Source: Chryseobacterium foetidum (GTDB lineage: Bacteria; Bacteroidota; Bacteroidia; Flavobacteriales; Weeksellaceae). From it: 64,000 bases of DNA. Made by a program: the position numbers and the translations under genes. Shown piece by piece: positions 7,429 through 15,435 of this stretch. Location of the stretch: the NCBI RefSeq assembly GCF_025457425.1, contig NZ_JAMXIA010000001.1, positions 496,001-560,000 on the forward strand. Direction: 5' to 3'. The first letter of the stretch is position 1. The number at the start of each line of letters is the position of its first letter. The notes under the pieces were generated by a model, which did not search any database, was not told the origin of the DNA, and saw only the letters and a list, made by a program, of their open reading frames with translations.

Positions 7429-8433
7429 TTATTGATTTTCAAATTTGTCTAAAAACGGATAGTTTTCCTGAGCGTAAACGTACTCGTAGATTTTCTCAGT
7501 ATCTGGATATGGAGAGTTTTCCATAAACTCAATACATTCTTCAACGAAATCTCTTGATTTATTATCCAAAGTATCCAATTCTTCTTCTGTAGCCCAGTTG
7601 TTTGAAAGAATTCTTGATTTGATCAATTCAATAGGGTCATCACCTTTAGCGATGGCTACTTCTTCTTTAGATCTGTACGGCTCAGCATCAGACATTGAGT
7701 GCCCTCTGAAACGGTAAGTTCTTGCTTCGATAAATGTTGGTCCGTCACCTCTTCTTGCTCTTTCAATAGCCTCGTAAGCAGCTTCAGCCACTTTTTCAGG
7801 ATCCATTGCGTCTACAGCAAGACATGGCATTTCGTATCCTAAACCTAATTTATAGATATCTTCGTGATTGGCTGTTCTTTTTACAGAAGTTCCCATCGCG
7901 TACTGATTGTTTTCAACAACGAAAATTACAGGAAGTTTCCAGTTCATCGCCATGTTGAAAGTTTCGTGAAGAGATCCCTGTCTTGCAGCACCGTCTCCGA
8001 AGAAACAGATGTTTACTGCTTTTCTGTCGAAATACTGATCTGCAAAAGCAATACCTGCTCCCAAAGGAATCTGTCCTCCTACAATACCGTGACCTCCGTA
8101 GAATCTGTGTTCTTTACTGAAAATGTGCATAGAACCACCCATACCTCCGGAAGTACCTGTAGCTTTACCACAAAGTTCTGCCATGATTCTTTTCGGGTCT
8201 ACTCCCATTGCCATAGGATGGATGTGACATCTGTATGCAGTGATCATACTGTCTTTTGTTAAATCCATTGCATGCGTAAAACCTGCCGGAATAGCTTCCT
8301 GACCGTTGTACAAATGTAAAAAACCTCTGATTTTTTGTTTTAGATAGAGAGAACGGCATTTGTCTTCAAACCTTCTCCACATAGTCATATCTTCATACCA
8401 CTTCAGGTACACCTCTTTAGAAAATTCCTTCAT
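7429..8433 (-). CDS. pdhA: Pyruvate dehydrogenase E1 component, alpha subunit
   Basis: 334-aa thiamine-diphosphate-dependent decarboxylase subunit. The TPP motif begins at FFGDGAARQGSLHE and ends at VENNQYAMGTS (about 150-190), and the phosphorylation-loop-like segment YRFRGHSMSDAEPYRSKEE follows near 240. It works with an E1 beta subunit and the E2 encoded just downstream to form acetyl-CoA. No beta-subunit gene is adjacent, so pdhB must lie elsewhere. A -7 box is located at 8470-8477, about 37 bp before the start codon. Confidence 0.96.
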   Translation of the reverse strand: MKEFSKEVYLKWYEDMTMWRRFEDKCRSLYLKQKIRGFLHLYNGQEAIPAGFTHAMDLTKDSMITAYRCHIHPMAMGVDPKRIMAELCGKATGTSGGMGGSMHIFSKEHRFYGGHGIVGGQIPLGAGIAFADQYFDRKAVNICFFGDGAARQGSLHETFNMAMNWKLPVIFVVENNQYAMGTSVKRTANHEDIYKLGLGYEMPCLAVDAMDPEKVAEAAYEAIERARRGDGPTFIEARTYRFRGHSMSDAEPYRSKEEVAIAKGDDPIELIKSRILSNNWATEEELDTLDNKSRDFVEECIEFMENSPYPDTEKIYEYVYAQENYPFLDKFENQ

Positions 8434-8469
8434 GCGTTAGCTTTTGCTTATATTTTACAAATAGTTGAG

Positions 8470-8477
8470 CAAAAATA
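8470..8477 (-). promoter_or_regulatory. -7 box of the pdhA-pdhC promoter
   Basis: TATTTTTG on the minus strand fits the Bacteroidetes -7 consensus TAnnTTTG and lies 37 bp upstream of pdhA. Confidence 0.5.
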
Positions 8478-8558
8478 TAAAAAAAACTTTGTTTTTATTA
8501 CATACATCCTAATAGTTTTTTTGGTTATAATATTATATTTACATTATCAAATTTTAAA

Positions 8559-9161
8559 ATGGAAGAAAAACCAGCTTCGCCTTTACACAAAGTATCCAGA
8601 ATCATTTCAGATTTTTTCAATCCTCTTGTATCCCTTATCATATTTTTCGTGTATATGAGTGTGCACGAATACAATCTCAATCAGGCACTGAAACATTTTC
8701 TGCCCATTTTATTAATGGTCATAATCCCTGTGATAGCGTGGATTACCTACAATGTGAAAACGGGAAAATACACCAATATGGATGTGTCTAACCGTGTGCA
8801 GCGCAAGACCCTTTACATATTTATCGGTATCTGTGTAATTGCTTATCTGGTTTATTCCTATCTAAAACATGGCAGATTTGATTTTGTCATGCTTTTTATT
8901 TTGGTTTTACTTCTGGCTTTGCAGGTCAGTAATTATTTTATTAAAAGTTCCATGCATACTGCTTTTAACATTTTTGTAGCGGCTTTATTTTTCAATATTG
9001 ATACTTCAATGGGAATTGCCTGGCTTTTTGTTGCTGCTTTGGTAGGTTTAACGAGAATTATTCTGAAAAGACACACGCCGAAAGAAGTTGTTTTAGGGGC
9101 AGTTATCGCTTTTTTGGTTTCTTTTCTTTATCTTTATTGCGATATTCAATTCAGGAACTAA
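8559..9161 (+). CDS. PAP2-superfamily-like membrane protein
   Basis: 200-aa integral membrane protein with about six hydrophobic segments. The C-terminal half carries degenerate PAP2 (lipid phosphatase) motifs: SSMHTAFN (about 130-137) in the place of PSGH, and GLTRIILKRHTPKEVVLGA (about 161-179) in the place of SRxxxxxHxxxD. The first motif KxxxxxxRP is not clear, so catalytic activity is uncertain. A lipid or undecaprenyl-phosphate phosphatase is the best guess. It is followed after 9 bp by a BlaI-type regulator and is probably cotranscribed with it. Confidence 0.75.
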   Translation: MEEKPASPLHKVSRIISDFFNPLVSLIIFFVYMSVHEYNLNQALKHFLPILLMVIIPVIAWITYNVKTGKYTNMDVSNRVQRKTLYIFIGICVIAYLVYSYLKHGRFDFVMLFILVLLLALQVSNYFIKSSMHTAFNIFVAALFFNIDTSMGIAWLFVAALVGLTRIILKRHTPKEVVLGAVIAFLVSFLYLYCDIQFRN

Positions 9162-9170
9162 AAATTTTAT

Positions 9171-9638
9171 ATGAAAATCAATCATCTTACACCAGCTGAA
9201 GAAAATCTGATGAGACTTTTCTGGAAGCTGAATTCTTTTTATCTGAAAGATGTGATGGAGCATCATCCAGAGCCCAAACCGCATCAAAATACCGTTTCCA
9301 CATATCTTAAAATTCTGGTTGAGAAAGGCTATCTGAAAACCGAAAAAGAAGGTCGGATTTTTAAATACAGTGCTCTCGTTCCTGTGGAAGATTACAGAAA
9401 CTTTTTATTGAGAGAAATTGCAGAGCACTTTTTTGATAATTCAGGAAAAGAAATTGTGACGTTTCTTTTCATGGAAAATCTTGTCACAAAAGATGATTTT
9501 AAAGAATATCTGGGGGAAGATTTAGAAATTAAACCTCCGAAAATTAAAGAACCAAAACTGGAAATTGCTGAAGAAATTCTTAATCCCAAAAAAGATAAAA
9601 AGTCTAAAGACAAAAAAAAGAAAAAGAAAAAAGACTGA
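9171..9638 (+). CDS. BlaI/MecI/CopY family transcriptional regulator
   Basis: 155 aa. Residues 1-75 are a winged helix typical of BlaI/MecI (LTPAEENLMRLFWKL, then TVSTYLKILVEKGYLKTEKEGR). The middle (about 80-125) is the dimerisation region. The last about 30 residues are a lysine-rich tail (KKDKKSKDKKKKKKKD) that should be disordered and may add DNA affinity. In Bacteroidetes these repressors are commonly paired with a BlaR/MecR-like peptidase; none is adjacent here. The gene starts 9 bp after the PAP2-like gene. Confidence 0.9.
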   Translation: MKINHLTPAEENLMRLFWKLNSFYLKDVMEHHPEPKPHQNTVSTYLKILVEKGYLKTEKEGRIFKYSALVPVEDYRNFLLREIAEHFFDNSGKEIVTFLFMENLVTKDDFKEYLGEDLEIKPPKIKEPKLEIAEEILNPKKDKKSKDKKKKKKKD

Positions 9639-9706
9639 TCGTAACTGTAGTTAAAGCTTGGTTTTAAAAACTCATGCGGAAAAATTACGATTAGCTTTAA
9701 GTCCAA

Positions 9707-9743
9707 ATAAAAATGACAAACTTTATCGGTCTGTCATTTTTTT
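9707..9743 (+). terminator. Probable terminator after the BlaI-type gene
   Basis: AAATGACA (9711-9718) pairs with TGTCATTT (9732-9739), followed by T-run to 9743 on the plus strand. Confidence 0.5.
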
Positions 9744-9770
9744 ATTAGTCAGCCAGTTCGTGAACCAGCA

Positions 9771-9794
9771 AAAAAAAGCGGCTTAAAAAGCCGC
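9771..9794 (-). terminator. Terminator after the RRM gene
   Basis: GCGGCTT (9778-9784) and AAGCCGC (9788-9794) form a GC-rich stem; the minus strand continues into seven T, right after the RRM stop codon at 9803. Confidence 0.85.
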
Positions 9795-9802
9795 CTCTAT
9801 TT

Positions 9803-10198
9803 TTACCAACGATTTCCGCCACGGTCGTTTCCACCACCGTAACTTCCACCACCGTTACCTCTATTGTTACCGTAACCGCCGCCTCCGCCGCTTCTGTTAC
9901 CTCCACCGTAGCCTCCGCCACCGCTTCTGTTGTTATCAAAACTTCTTCTTGGTTTATCTTCTCTTGGCTTAGCTTCAGAAACGTTTAACGCTTTTCCGTT
10001 AAATTCTTTCTCGTGCAAAGCTTCGATAGCCTGTTGTCCTTCTGCGTCACCCATTTCGATAAATCCGAAACCTCTTGAGCGACCAGTCTCTCTGTCTGTG
10101 ATGATTTTAGCTGAAGAAACTTCTCCAAACTCTGAAAATAGATCCTGCAACTCATGTTCTTTAGTTGCGTAATTGATGTTTGAAACAAAAATGTTCAT
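9803..10198 (-). CDS. RNA-recognition-motif (RRM) RNA-binding protein
   Basis: 131-aa small RNA-binding protein. Residues 1-78 are a single RRM with RNP2 (IFVSNI) and RNP1 (RGFGFIEM); residues about 88-131 are a glycine/arginine/asparagine-rich tail (GGGGYGGGNRSGG type), like cold-inducible glycine-rich RRM proteins. Start set at MNIFVSN, the usual first residues of this family; a longer frame to 10300 would cross the -7 box at 10275-10282. Leader of about 70 nt. Likely an RNA chaperone or post-transcriptional regulator (inference). Confidence 0.93.
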   Translation of the reverse strand: MNIFVSNINYATKEHELQDLFSEFGEVSSAKIITDRETGRSRGFGFIEMGDAEGQQAIEALHEKEFNGKALNVSEAKPREDKPRRSFDNNRSGGGGYGGGNRSGGGGGYGNNRGNGGGSYGGGNDRGGNRW

Positions 10199-10274
10199 TG
10201 TAAAAAAAATTAAATTAGTAAAGATTTGGTATATAAAAGAAAAACAACATACAGTAATGAACAAATATTGATTC

Positions 10275-10282
10275 CAAATATA
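10275..10282 (-). promoter_or_regulatory. -7 box of the RRM gene
   Basis: TATATTTG on the minus strand, about 77 bp upstream of MNIFVSN. It implies a leader of roughly 70 nt and argues against the longer start at 10300. Confidence 0.5.
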
Positions 10283-10437
10283 AACGTCTGCAAGATACAA
10301 TTAAAAATTTCAAAACCAAGTTTTTTTTTATCCATTTGAATAATTGTTAAAGTTGCCCGCAAGTGCTTATGCTTAGAGACTTTGTAAATGCTTTAGATAT
10401 CATATTTTAAAGTTTTTTCGTAAATTAGAGGTCGTAA

Positions 10438-10878
10438 ATGAGCCTGAAGATGAAAATTCACACTACAAATTATCAAAATACTTTTATTGAAGTAGCTGAA
10501 GACTGTCCGGTTTCGGTTTCTGAAGTTCCGCCTTCAAAAAAAACTGAAACGGCTGCCGAAATACAGTTTAGACTGATCAGAAACAATCCTTATCTCTTCA
10601 CGTCTGATGATCTCGTATTTGAAACCTACGCTGTCAAAAACAATTTAACTGATTCTGAAAAGCCTGACGAACGCATTAAGTTTTTCTCAAAAGGCCAGCC
10701 TTGCCTCCGGTCATCGGCTCTTTCAAAAAGATACGGATTTGGAATACATCATGATGAAGATTCTAAAATTGCACTTTTTCCTGTAGAATCTGATGGATAC
10801 AGACAATTTCTTGCAGATGATTCTGTCAAAAAAGTAAAAGCCATGCGTTCCAAAAGAAGTCGAAGCGAAACCAATTAG
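10438..10878 (+). CDS. DUF6157 family protein
   Basis: 146-aa soluble protein matching the DUF6157 type: it opens with MKIHTTNYQNTFIEVAEDCPVS and continues with AAEIQFRLIRNNPYLFTSDDL, and a second conserved block YGFGIHHDEDSKIALFPVESDGYRQF near 101-126. No catalytic motif is evident and the family has no known function. Its C-terminus is basic (KAMRSKRSRSE). The start could equally be the in-frame ATG at 10450, where the family usually begins. No operon partner; the next gene is 107 bp away across a tandem repeat. Confidence 0.8.
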   Translation: MSLKMKIHTTNYQNTFIEVAEDCPVSVSEVPPSKKTETAAEIQFRLIRNNPYLFTSDDLVFETYAVKNNLTDSEKPDERIKFFSKGQPCLRSSALSKRYGFGIHHDEDSKIALFPVESDGYRQFLADDSVKKVKAMRSKRSRSETN

Positions 10879-10913
10879 TACAAGACATAAATGAGTAATC
10901 ATCTATCAATTAA

Positions 10914-10971
10914 ACTACTAAATCACTAATCCACTAACCCACTAACCCACTAACCCACTAACCTACTAAAT
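10914..10971. repeat. Short tandem repeat, CCCACTAA unit
   Basis: About four to five near-perfect copies of the 8-bp unit CCCACTAA, flanked by degenerate ACTAAATCA copies, end 15 bp before the thioesterase start codon. There is no spacer structure, so it is a simple repeat, not CRISPR. Copy number could vary and alter the leader. Confidence 0.75.
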
Positions 10972-10985
10972 CAGATTTAAACTCA

Positions 10986-11399
10986 ATGAATTATCACACC
11001 AGAAAATGGGTAAAACCAGAAGACCTTAATCCCAACCAATCACTTTTCGGAGGAAGATTGTTGCAGTGGATTGATGAAGAAGCGGCACTCTACGCTGTTA
11101 TTCAGCTTGAAAACAAGAAAATCGTAACCAAATTTATATCAGAAATTAATTTTGTGAGCTCTGCCAAACAGGGAGATATTATTGAAATTGGTATTGAAGT
11201 AACAAAATTTGGCTCCACATCTGTGACTTTGGCCTGTCAGGTAAGAAATAAAATGACGCACCAAACGATTATTACAGTCGACAGAATTGTAATGGTAAAC
11301 CTTGATGAAGATGGAAATCCTAAACCTCATGGCAAAACAAAAGTGGAATTTGTAAAAGACAGGCTTAAACCAAAGGATAGCGATGAAGATTTTCATTAA
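10986..11399 (+). CDS. Acyl-CoA thioesterase (hotdog fold, YciA/BACH type)
   Basis: 137-aa single hotdog-domain thioesterase. Family motifs are PNQSLFGGRLLQWIDEEAALYA (about 17-38, containing the catalytic Asp in WIDE) and the strand pair around DIIEIGIEVTKFGSTSVTL. It should hydrolyse acyl-CoA to free fatty acid and CoA in the cytoplasm; chain-length preference cannot be read from sequence. Its last 17 bp overlap the start of the HMA-AraC regulator gene, an unusual coupling of two unrelated functions. Confidence 0.9.
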   Translation: MNYHTRKWVKPEDLNPNQSLFGGRLLQWIDEEAALYAVIQLENKKIVTKFISEINFVSSAKQGDIIEIGIEVTKFGSTSVTLACQVRNKMTHQTIITVDRIVMVNLDEDGNPKPHGKTKVEFVKDRLKPKDSDEDFH

Positions 11400-11943
11400 A
11401 AATATGGTATGCAACCGTTGTATTTCGGCAGTTTCAAAAATTTTTGAGGATGCCGGAATTGACGTCGCTCAAATCAGATTAGGTGAAGTGGAACTGAAAT
11501 CTGAAATCTCAGAAGAAGTTTTAAATAACATCGAAGAAAACCTGATTAATACTGGATTTGAAAGGATAAAAGATTCTTCGCAGCAACTTATTGAAAAAAT
11601 TAAAAATCTGATTATAACAAAAATCGGCAGCCTCGATATTGCTGAAAATTTTGTTTTGTCTGAATTTCTGTCTGCAAATCTGCACAAAGATTACAGTTTG
11701 ATTTCCAAAACTTTTTCACAAACCGAAAACGTTACTTTGGAGCAGTTCTTTATTCTTCAGAAAATTGAAAAGGTAAAAGAGTTACTTCTGTATAACGAAT
11801 TTACGCTCACTGAAATCTCTGCGAAACTCGGCTACAAAAGTGTTCAGCATTTATCAGCTCAATTCAGATACAGCACAGGCTTCTCTCCTACCGAATTTAA
11901 AAAACTGAAAACCAATAATCGTAAAGCCTTGGATTTGATTTAA
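11383..11943 (+). CDS. AraC-family regulator with N-terminal heavy-metal-associated-like domain
   Basis: 186 aa. Residues 1-65 look like an HMA ferredoxin-like domain (KIFIKNMVCNRCISAV with Cys10 and Cys13 spaced CxxC, then beta strands through LINTGFERI). Residues about 100-178 are an AraC helix-turn-helix region (LTEISAKLGYKSVQHLSAQFRYSTGFSPTEFKKLK). The build suggests a one-component copper-family metal sensor. The gene lies 89 bp upstream of a copper-type P-ATPase on the same strand, the likely target. It overlaps the preceding thioesterase gene by 17 bp. The metal and the regulated promoter are inferred. Confidence 0.85.
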   Translation: MKIFIKNMVCNRCISAVSKIFEDAGIDVAQIRLGEVELKSEISEEVLNNIEENLINTGFERIKDSSQQLIEKIKNLIITKIGSLDIAENFVLSEFLSANLHKDYSLISKTFSQTENVTLEQFFILQKIEKVKELLLYNEFTLTEISAKLGYKSVQHLSAQFRYSTGFSPTEFKKLKTNNRKALDLI

Positions 11944-12032
11944 ATTTAAAACCTTAATTCTATAAACAATATCCTTAAATCTATAACATATTCCCGTTTG
12001 CTTTCCTGAAATTTGTATCGTAAATTCAAACT

Positions 12033-14573
12033 ATGGAAAACAAATCTCATCAACATAAAAAACCGCATCCCAGCGAAAGAATATCCCCAAGTTCGGTGTA
12101 TTACTGCCCGATGGAATGTGAAGGCGAAAAAGTCTATTTTCAACAGGGCAAAAGATGCCCGACCTGCAACATGTTCCTCGTTCCTATTGAGGAAAAACTG
12201 GAAAAAGATCCCAATTATAAGCCTAAATTCTCAAAAACAAATCTTCCCGAAAATTTTAAAGACAATATCGGAAAATATTATTGTCCGATGTTCTGTGAGG
12301 GTGATAAAGTCTATGATTCCAACGTCGGTTGCCCTGTCTGCCACATGCATCTGGAAGAGATTACTGATGATTTGGTTGGAAGCGGGATGTCAGAAGCTGC
12401 AAGTCATTATTCATCACACGAAACACGAAGCCCGAAACACGAAACTGACACCTCGGGAAAATACTACTGCCCCATGTTTTGTGAAGGCGATAAAGTATAT
12501 GATTCCAACGTTGGCTGTCCGGTTTGCGGAATGGATCTCGTAAAATATCCCGATAAAAACGGTGATGATTCCGATGAAACTTATTCTGTTTTAAAACGAA
12601 AATTATTTATCTCTCTGGCATTTACCATTCCGGTTTTCATTCTTTCTATGGGTGGAATGCTGATAGAGTTTCCTTTCTCACACGAACTTCAGGGATGGTT
12701 TGAATTGATTCTTACACTTCCGGTATTATTTTACTCAGGATGGTTTCTGATGAAAAGAGGATGGATTTCCTTTAAAACATGGAATCTTAATATGTTCAGT
12801 CTGATTGCGCTGGGCGTTTCCGCCGCATTTATTTTCAGCATCGCTGCTTTGATATTTCCCAATTTAATTCCACACGAAATCCGTGGTCACAATCATGAAA
12901 TTCCTCTCTACTTTGAGGCAGTTTGCGTGATTCTAACTTTGGTTATTTTAGGACAATTGATGGAAGCTTTAGCCCACAAAAAAACAGGAAATGCCATCAA
13001 AGAACTGATGAGTTTATCGCCTGATGAAGCTAATTTGATTGTTAATCATGAAGAAAAGAAAGTTTCACTCTCCGAAATAAAAATTGGAGATATTCTGAAA
13101 GTAAAGCCTGGAGAAAAAATTCCTGTAGACGGAAAAATTATCGAGGGAAATTCTGTTATCGACGAAAGTATGATTACGGGCGAACCCATTCCTGTAGAGA
13201 AGAATGTTGACTCAAAAGTGAGTGCAGGAACCATCAACGGAAATCAGGTTTTTCTGATGAAAGCTGACAAAGTCGGTGATGAAACTTTGCTCGCAAAAAT
13301 CATCAAAATGGTCAACGACGCCAGCCGAAGCCGCGCTCCTATTCAGAAACTGACGGACAAAGTGGCGAAAGTTTTTGTTCCTGTCGTGATTTTAATTTCA
13401 GTTTCAACTTTTATTTTATGGCAGATTTTCGGTCCTGAAAACCAGAAAACCCTGTTTGCCTTTGTGAACGCCGTTGCAGTTTTAATTGTTGCCTGTCCGT
13501 GTGCTTTAGGTCTGGCAACGCCGATGTCTTTGATGGTAGGAATTGGAAAGGGAGCAAAAAATGGAATTCTAATTAAAAATGCCGAAGCCCTTGAACAGAT
13601 GAATAAAGTAAACGTCTTAATTACCGACAAAACAGGAACTTTAACTGAAGGAAAACCGTCTTTGGAACACATAGAATCTCATGAAAGTGATAAAAATTTA
13701 ATCTTAAAATTAGCATTTTCATTAAATCAAAATTCAGAACATCCTCTGTCAAATGCTGTTATTAAAAAAGCTAAAAACGAAAATATCTCAGCAGAAAAAG
13801 TCAGCAGTTTCGAAAATATTTCCGGTAAGGGTGTGAAAGGGACTATTAATGGAAAAACGGTTTATCTTGGCAACGAAAAACTTTTGAGTTCAAACCAAAT
13901 TTCTATTCCTGAACACTTGAAATCGAAGGTAGCTGAAGTTCAGTTAAAAGCACATACGATATCTTTTTTGGTTCAGGACAACGAGGTTTTAGGTTTCCTC
14001 AGTTTTACGGATAAAATTAAAGAATCATCTGAAAAAGCCGTTCAACAGTTGCAGAATGAAGGCATTGAAGTGATCATGATGACCGGAGATAATGAAAACA
14101 CAGCGAAAGCTGTTGCGGAGGAATTAGGAATTAAAAATTTCAAAGCCAGCTGTCTTCCCGAAGATAAATTGAATGAAGTGAAAAAACTTCAGTCTCAGGG
14201 AAAAATTGTAGCCATGACCGGCGACGGAATCAACGACTCTCCTGCCCTTGCCCAAGCCAATATCGGAATTGCGATGGGAACCGGAACTGATGTCGCTATT
14301 GAAAGTGCTGAAATCACTTTGCTTAAAGGTGATCTTTTGGGTGTTGCTCAGGCAAAATTGTTGAGTGAAAAGTTGCTTAAAAACATTAAAGAAAATCTGT
14401 TCTTCGCCTTTGTTTATAATGTTTTGGGAATTCCGGTTGCGGCAGGATTGTTGTACCCGTTTTTTGGAATTTTACTTTCGCCAATGATTGCGGCGGCAGC
14501 AATGAGCGTGAGTTCTTTATCTGTGATTTTAAATTCTCTGAGGCTTAATTCAGTTGATTTGAAAGGTAAATAA
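12033..14573 (+). CDS. Copper-type P1B ATPase with three N-terminal heavy-metal-binding modules
   Basis: 846-aa integral membrane exporter. Three heavy-metal-binding modules precede the transporter: about 22-53, 81-110 and 143-172, each YYCPM.CEG.KVY followed by a CP.C.M motif. They replace the usual HMA domains. The transport core has eight predicted helices, the CPC metal site (Cys488-Pro-Cys490), the phosphorylated Asp532 in DKTGT, HP in NSEHPLSNAV, and GDGIND with Asp731. CPC points to Cu(I)/Ag(I). A metal-sensing-like AraC regulator is just upstream. Modules 2 and 3 are near duplicates at DNA level. Confidence 0.95.
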   Translation: MENKSHQHKKPHPSERISPSSVYYCPMECEGEKVYFQQGKRCPTCNMFLVPIEEKLEKDPNYKPKFSKTNLPENFKDNIGKYYCPMFCEGDKVYDSNVGCPVCHMHLEEITDDLVGSGMSEAASHYSSHETRSPKHETDTSGKYYCPMFCEGDKVYDSNVGCPVCGMDLVKYPDKNGDDSDETYSVLKRKLFISLAFTIPVFILSMGGMLIEFPFSHELQGWFELILTLPVLFYSGWFLMKRGWISFKTWNLNMFSLIALGVSAAFIFSIAALIFPNLIPHEIRGHNHEIPLYFEAVCVILTLVILGQLMEALAHKKTGNAIKELMSLSPDEANLIVNHEEKKVSLSEIKIGDILKVKPGEKIPVDGKIIEGNSVIDESMITGEPIPVEKNVDSKVSAGTINGNQVFLMKADKVGDETLLAKIIKMVNDASRSRAPIQKLTDKVAKVFVPVVILISVSTFILWQIFGPENQKTLFAFVNAVAVLIVACPCALGLATPMSLMVGIGKGAKNGILIKNAEALEQMNKVNVLITDKTGTLTEGKPSLEHIESHESDKNLILKLAFSLNQNSEHPLSNAVIKKAKNENISAEKVSSFENISGKGVKGTINGKTVYLGNEKLLSSNQISIPEHLKSKVAEVQLKAHTISFLVQDNEVLGFLSFTDKIKESSEKAVQQLQNEGIEVIMMTGDNENTAKAVAEELGIKNFKASCLPEDKLNEVKKLQSQGKIVAMTGDGINDSPALAQANIGIAMGTGTDVAIESAEITLLKGDLLGVAQAKLLSEKLLKNIKENLFFAFVYNVLGIPVAAGLLYPFFGILLSPMIAAAAMSVSSLSVILNSLRLNSVDLKGK
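12273..12362 (+). repeat. Internal duplication, copy 1 (metal-binding module 2)
   Basis: Codes for KYYCPMFCEGDKVYDSNVGC and following residues. The same residues recur at 12459-12548 with mostly synonymous differences, showing duplication of the module inside the gene. Confidence 0.7.
12459..12548 (+). repeat. Internal duplication, copy 2 (metal-binding module 3)
   Basis: Second copy of the module at 12273-12362. It ends PVCGMDL instead of PVCHMHL, so one ligand-like position differs between copies. Confidence 0.7.
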
Positions 14574-14655
14574 TGAAGTTCGGGCAAACCTGGCATTAAT
14601 TTCATGTAGGAATTAAAAATGTGTATTTACAGTTTAATCTATTAAAGGTCTAAAA

Positions 14656-15387
14656 ATGAAGAAAGAAAATGTTTACATCGGTTGCTCAGGTTTTTACAAC
14701 AACGACTGGAAGGGTTCTTTGTTCCCTGAAGATGCAAAAAGCAAAGACTTTCTGACACTTTATGCAAAAGAATTTAACTGTGTAGAAATCAATTCTACTT
14801 TTTACCGGAAACCAACTGCGAAAACCCTGCTCAAATGGTTTGATGAAACGCCGGATAATTTTAAATTCTTCATTAAAATTCCGAAGACAATTTCTCATGA
14901 AAAAAGGCTGAATGAATGTAAAGAAGAAATTTCAGAATTCTGTAACCATATTCAAAGCGGAGTCAAAGAAAAGCTGGCAGGATTTTTATACCAGTTTCCG
15001 CCCTCCTTCAAAAATACAAAGGAAAATCTGGATTTGATTTGTAAAAATTTAGATTTAAAATTCTTAAATGTAATTGAATTTCGTCACGAATCATGGTGGA
15101 AAGATGAAATATTTCAGGCTCTAAAGGAAATGAATATCGTTTTTTCTGGGGTCAGTTTTCCATCTAACCTTCCCGAGGATTTTATCATTAATAATTCCGA
15201 CGTTTTGTACTACAGACTTCACGGGAAGCCAATATTATATAAATCCGAATATTCAGATAAAAACATCGAAAATCTGGCAGATAAAATAAGGCAGAATAAT
15301 CTGAAATCTTATATCTTTTTCAACAATACGTGGGGAACTGCCGCGATTAAAAATTCTTTATTTCTAAAGAAAACTTTAGATGAATAA
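14656..15387 (+). CDS. DUF72 domain-containing protein
   Basis: 243-aa soluble protein of the DUF72/YecE family (TIM-barrel-like). Hallmarks are YIGCSGFYNNDWKGSLFP at the N-terminus, FNCVEINSTFYRKP (about 39-52), FKFFIKIPKTISHEKRL, FLYQFPPSFK, and YYRLHGKP near 190. Function is unknown across bacteria. It follows the copper ATPase by 82 bp and precedes YggS by 48 bp; no functional link is evident. Confidence 0.9.
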   Translation: MKKENVYIGCSGFYNNDWKGSLFPEDAKSKDFLTLYAKEFNCVEINSTFYRKPTAKTLLKWFDETPDNFKFFIKIPKTISHEKRLNECKEEISEFCNHIQSGVKEKLAGFLYQFPPSFKNTKENLDLICKNLDLKFLNVIEFRHESWWKDEIFQALKEMNIVFSGVSFPSNLPEDFIINNSDVLYYRLHGKPILYKSEYSDKNIENLADKIRQNNLKSYIFFNNTWGTAAIKNSLFLKKTLDE

Positions 15388-15435
15388 ATCCGGAAATTAA
15401 TTTTAGTTTCAATAAAAAACAAGAAATTTGCATCT

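Noticed and set aside
7864..8262. Plus-strand 132-codon frame opposite pdhA
   Set aside because: Serine/cysteine-rich shadow of a conserved enzyme gene; no promoter.
9745..9939. Minus-strand frame rich in Val, Thr and Glu over the RRM tail
   Set aside because: It is the shifted reading of the glycine-rich RRM tail (GGN repeats) and has no independent start context or promoter.
10914..10971. CRISPR-like repeat
   Set aside because: Units are 8 bp without spacers and there are no cas genes, so it is a simple tandem repeat.
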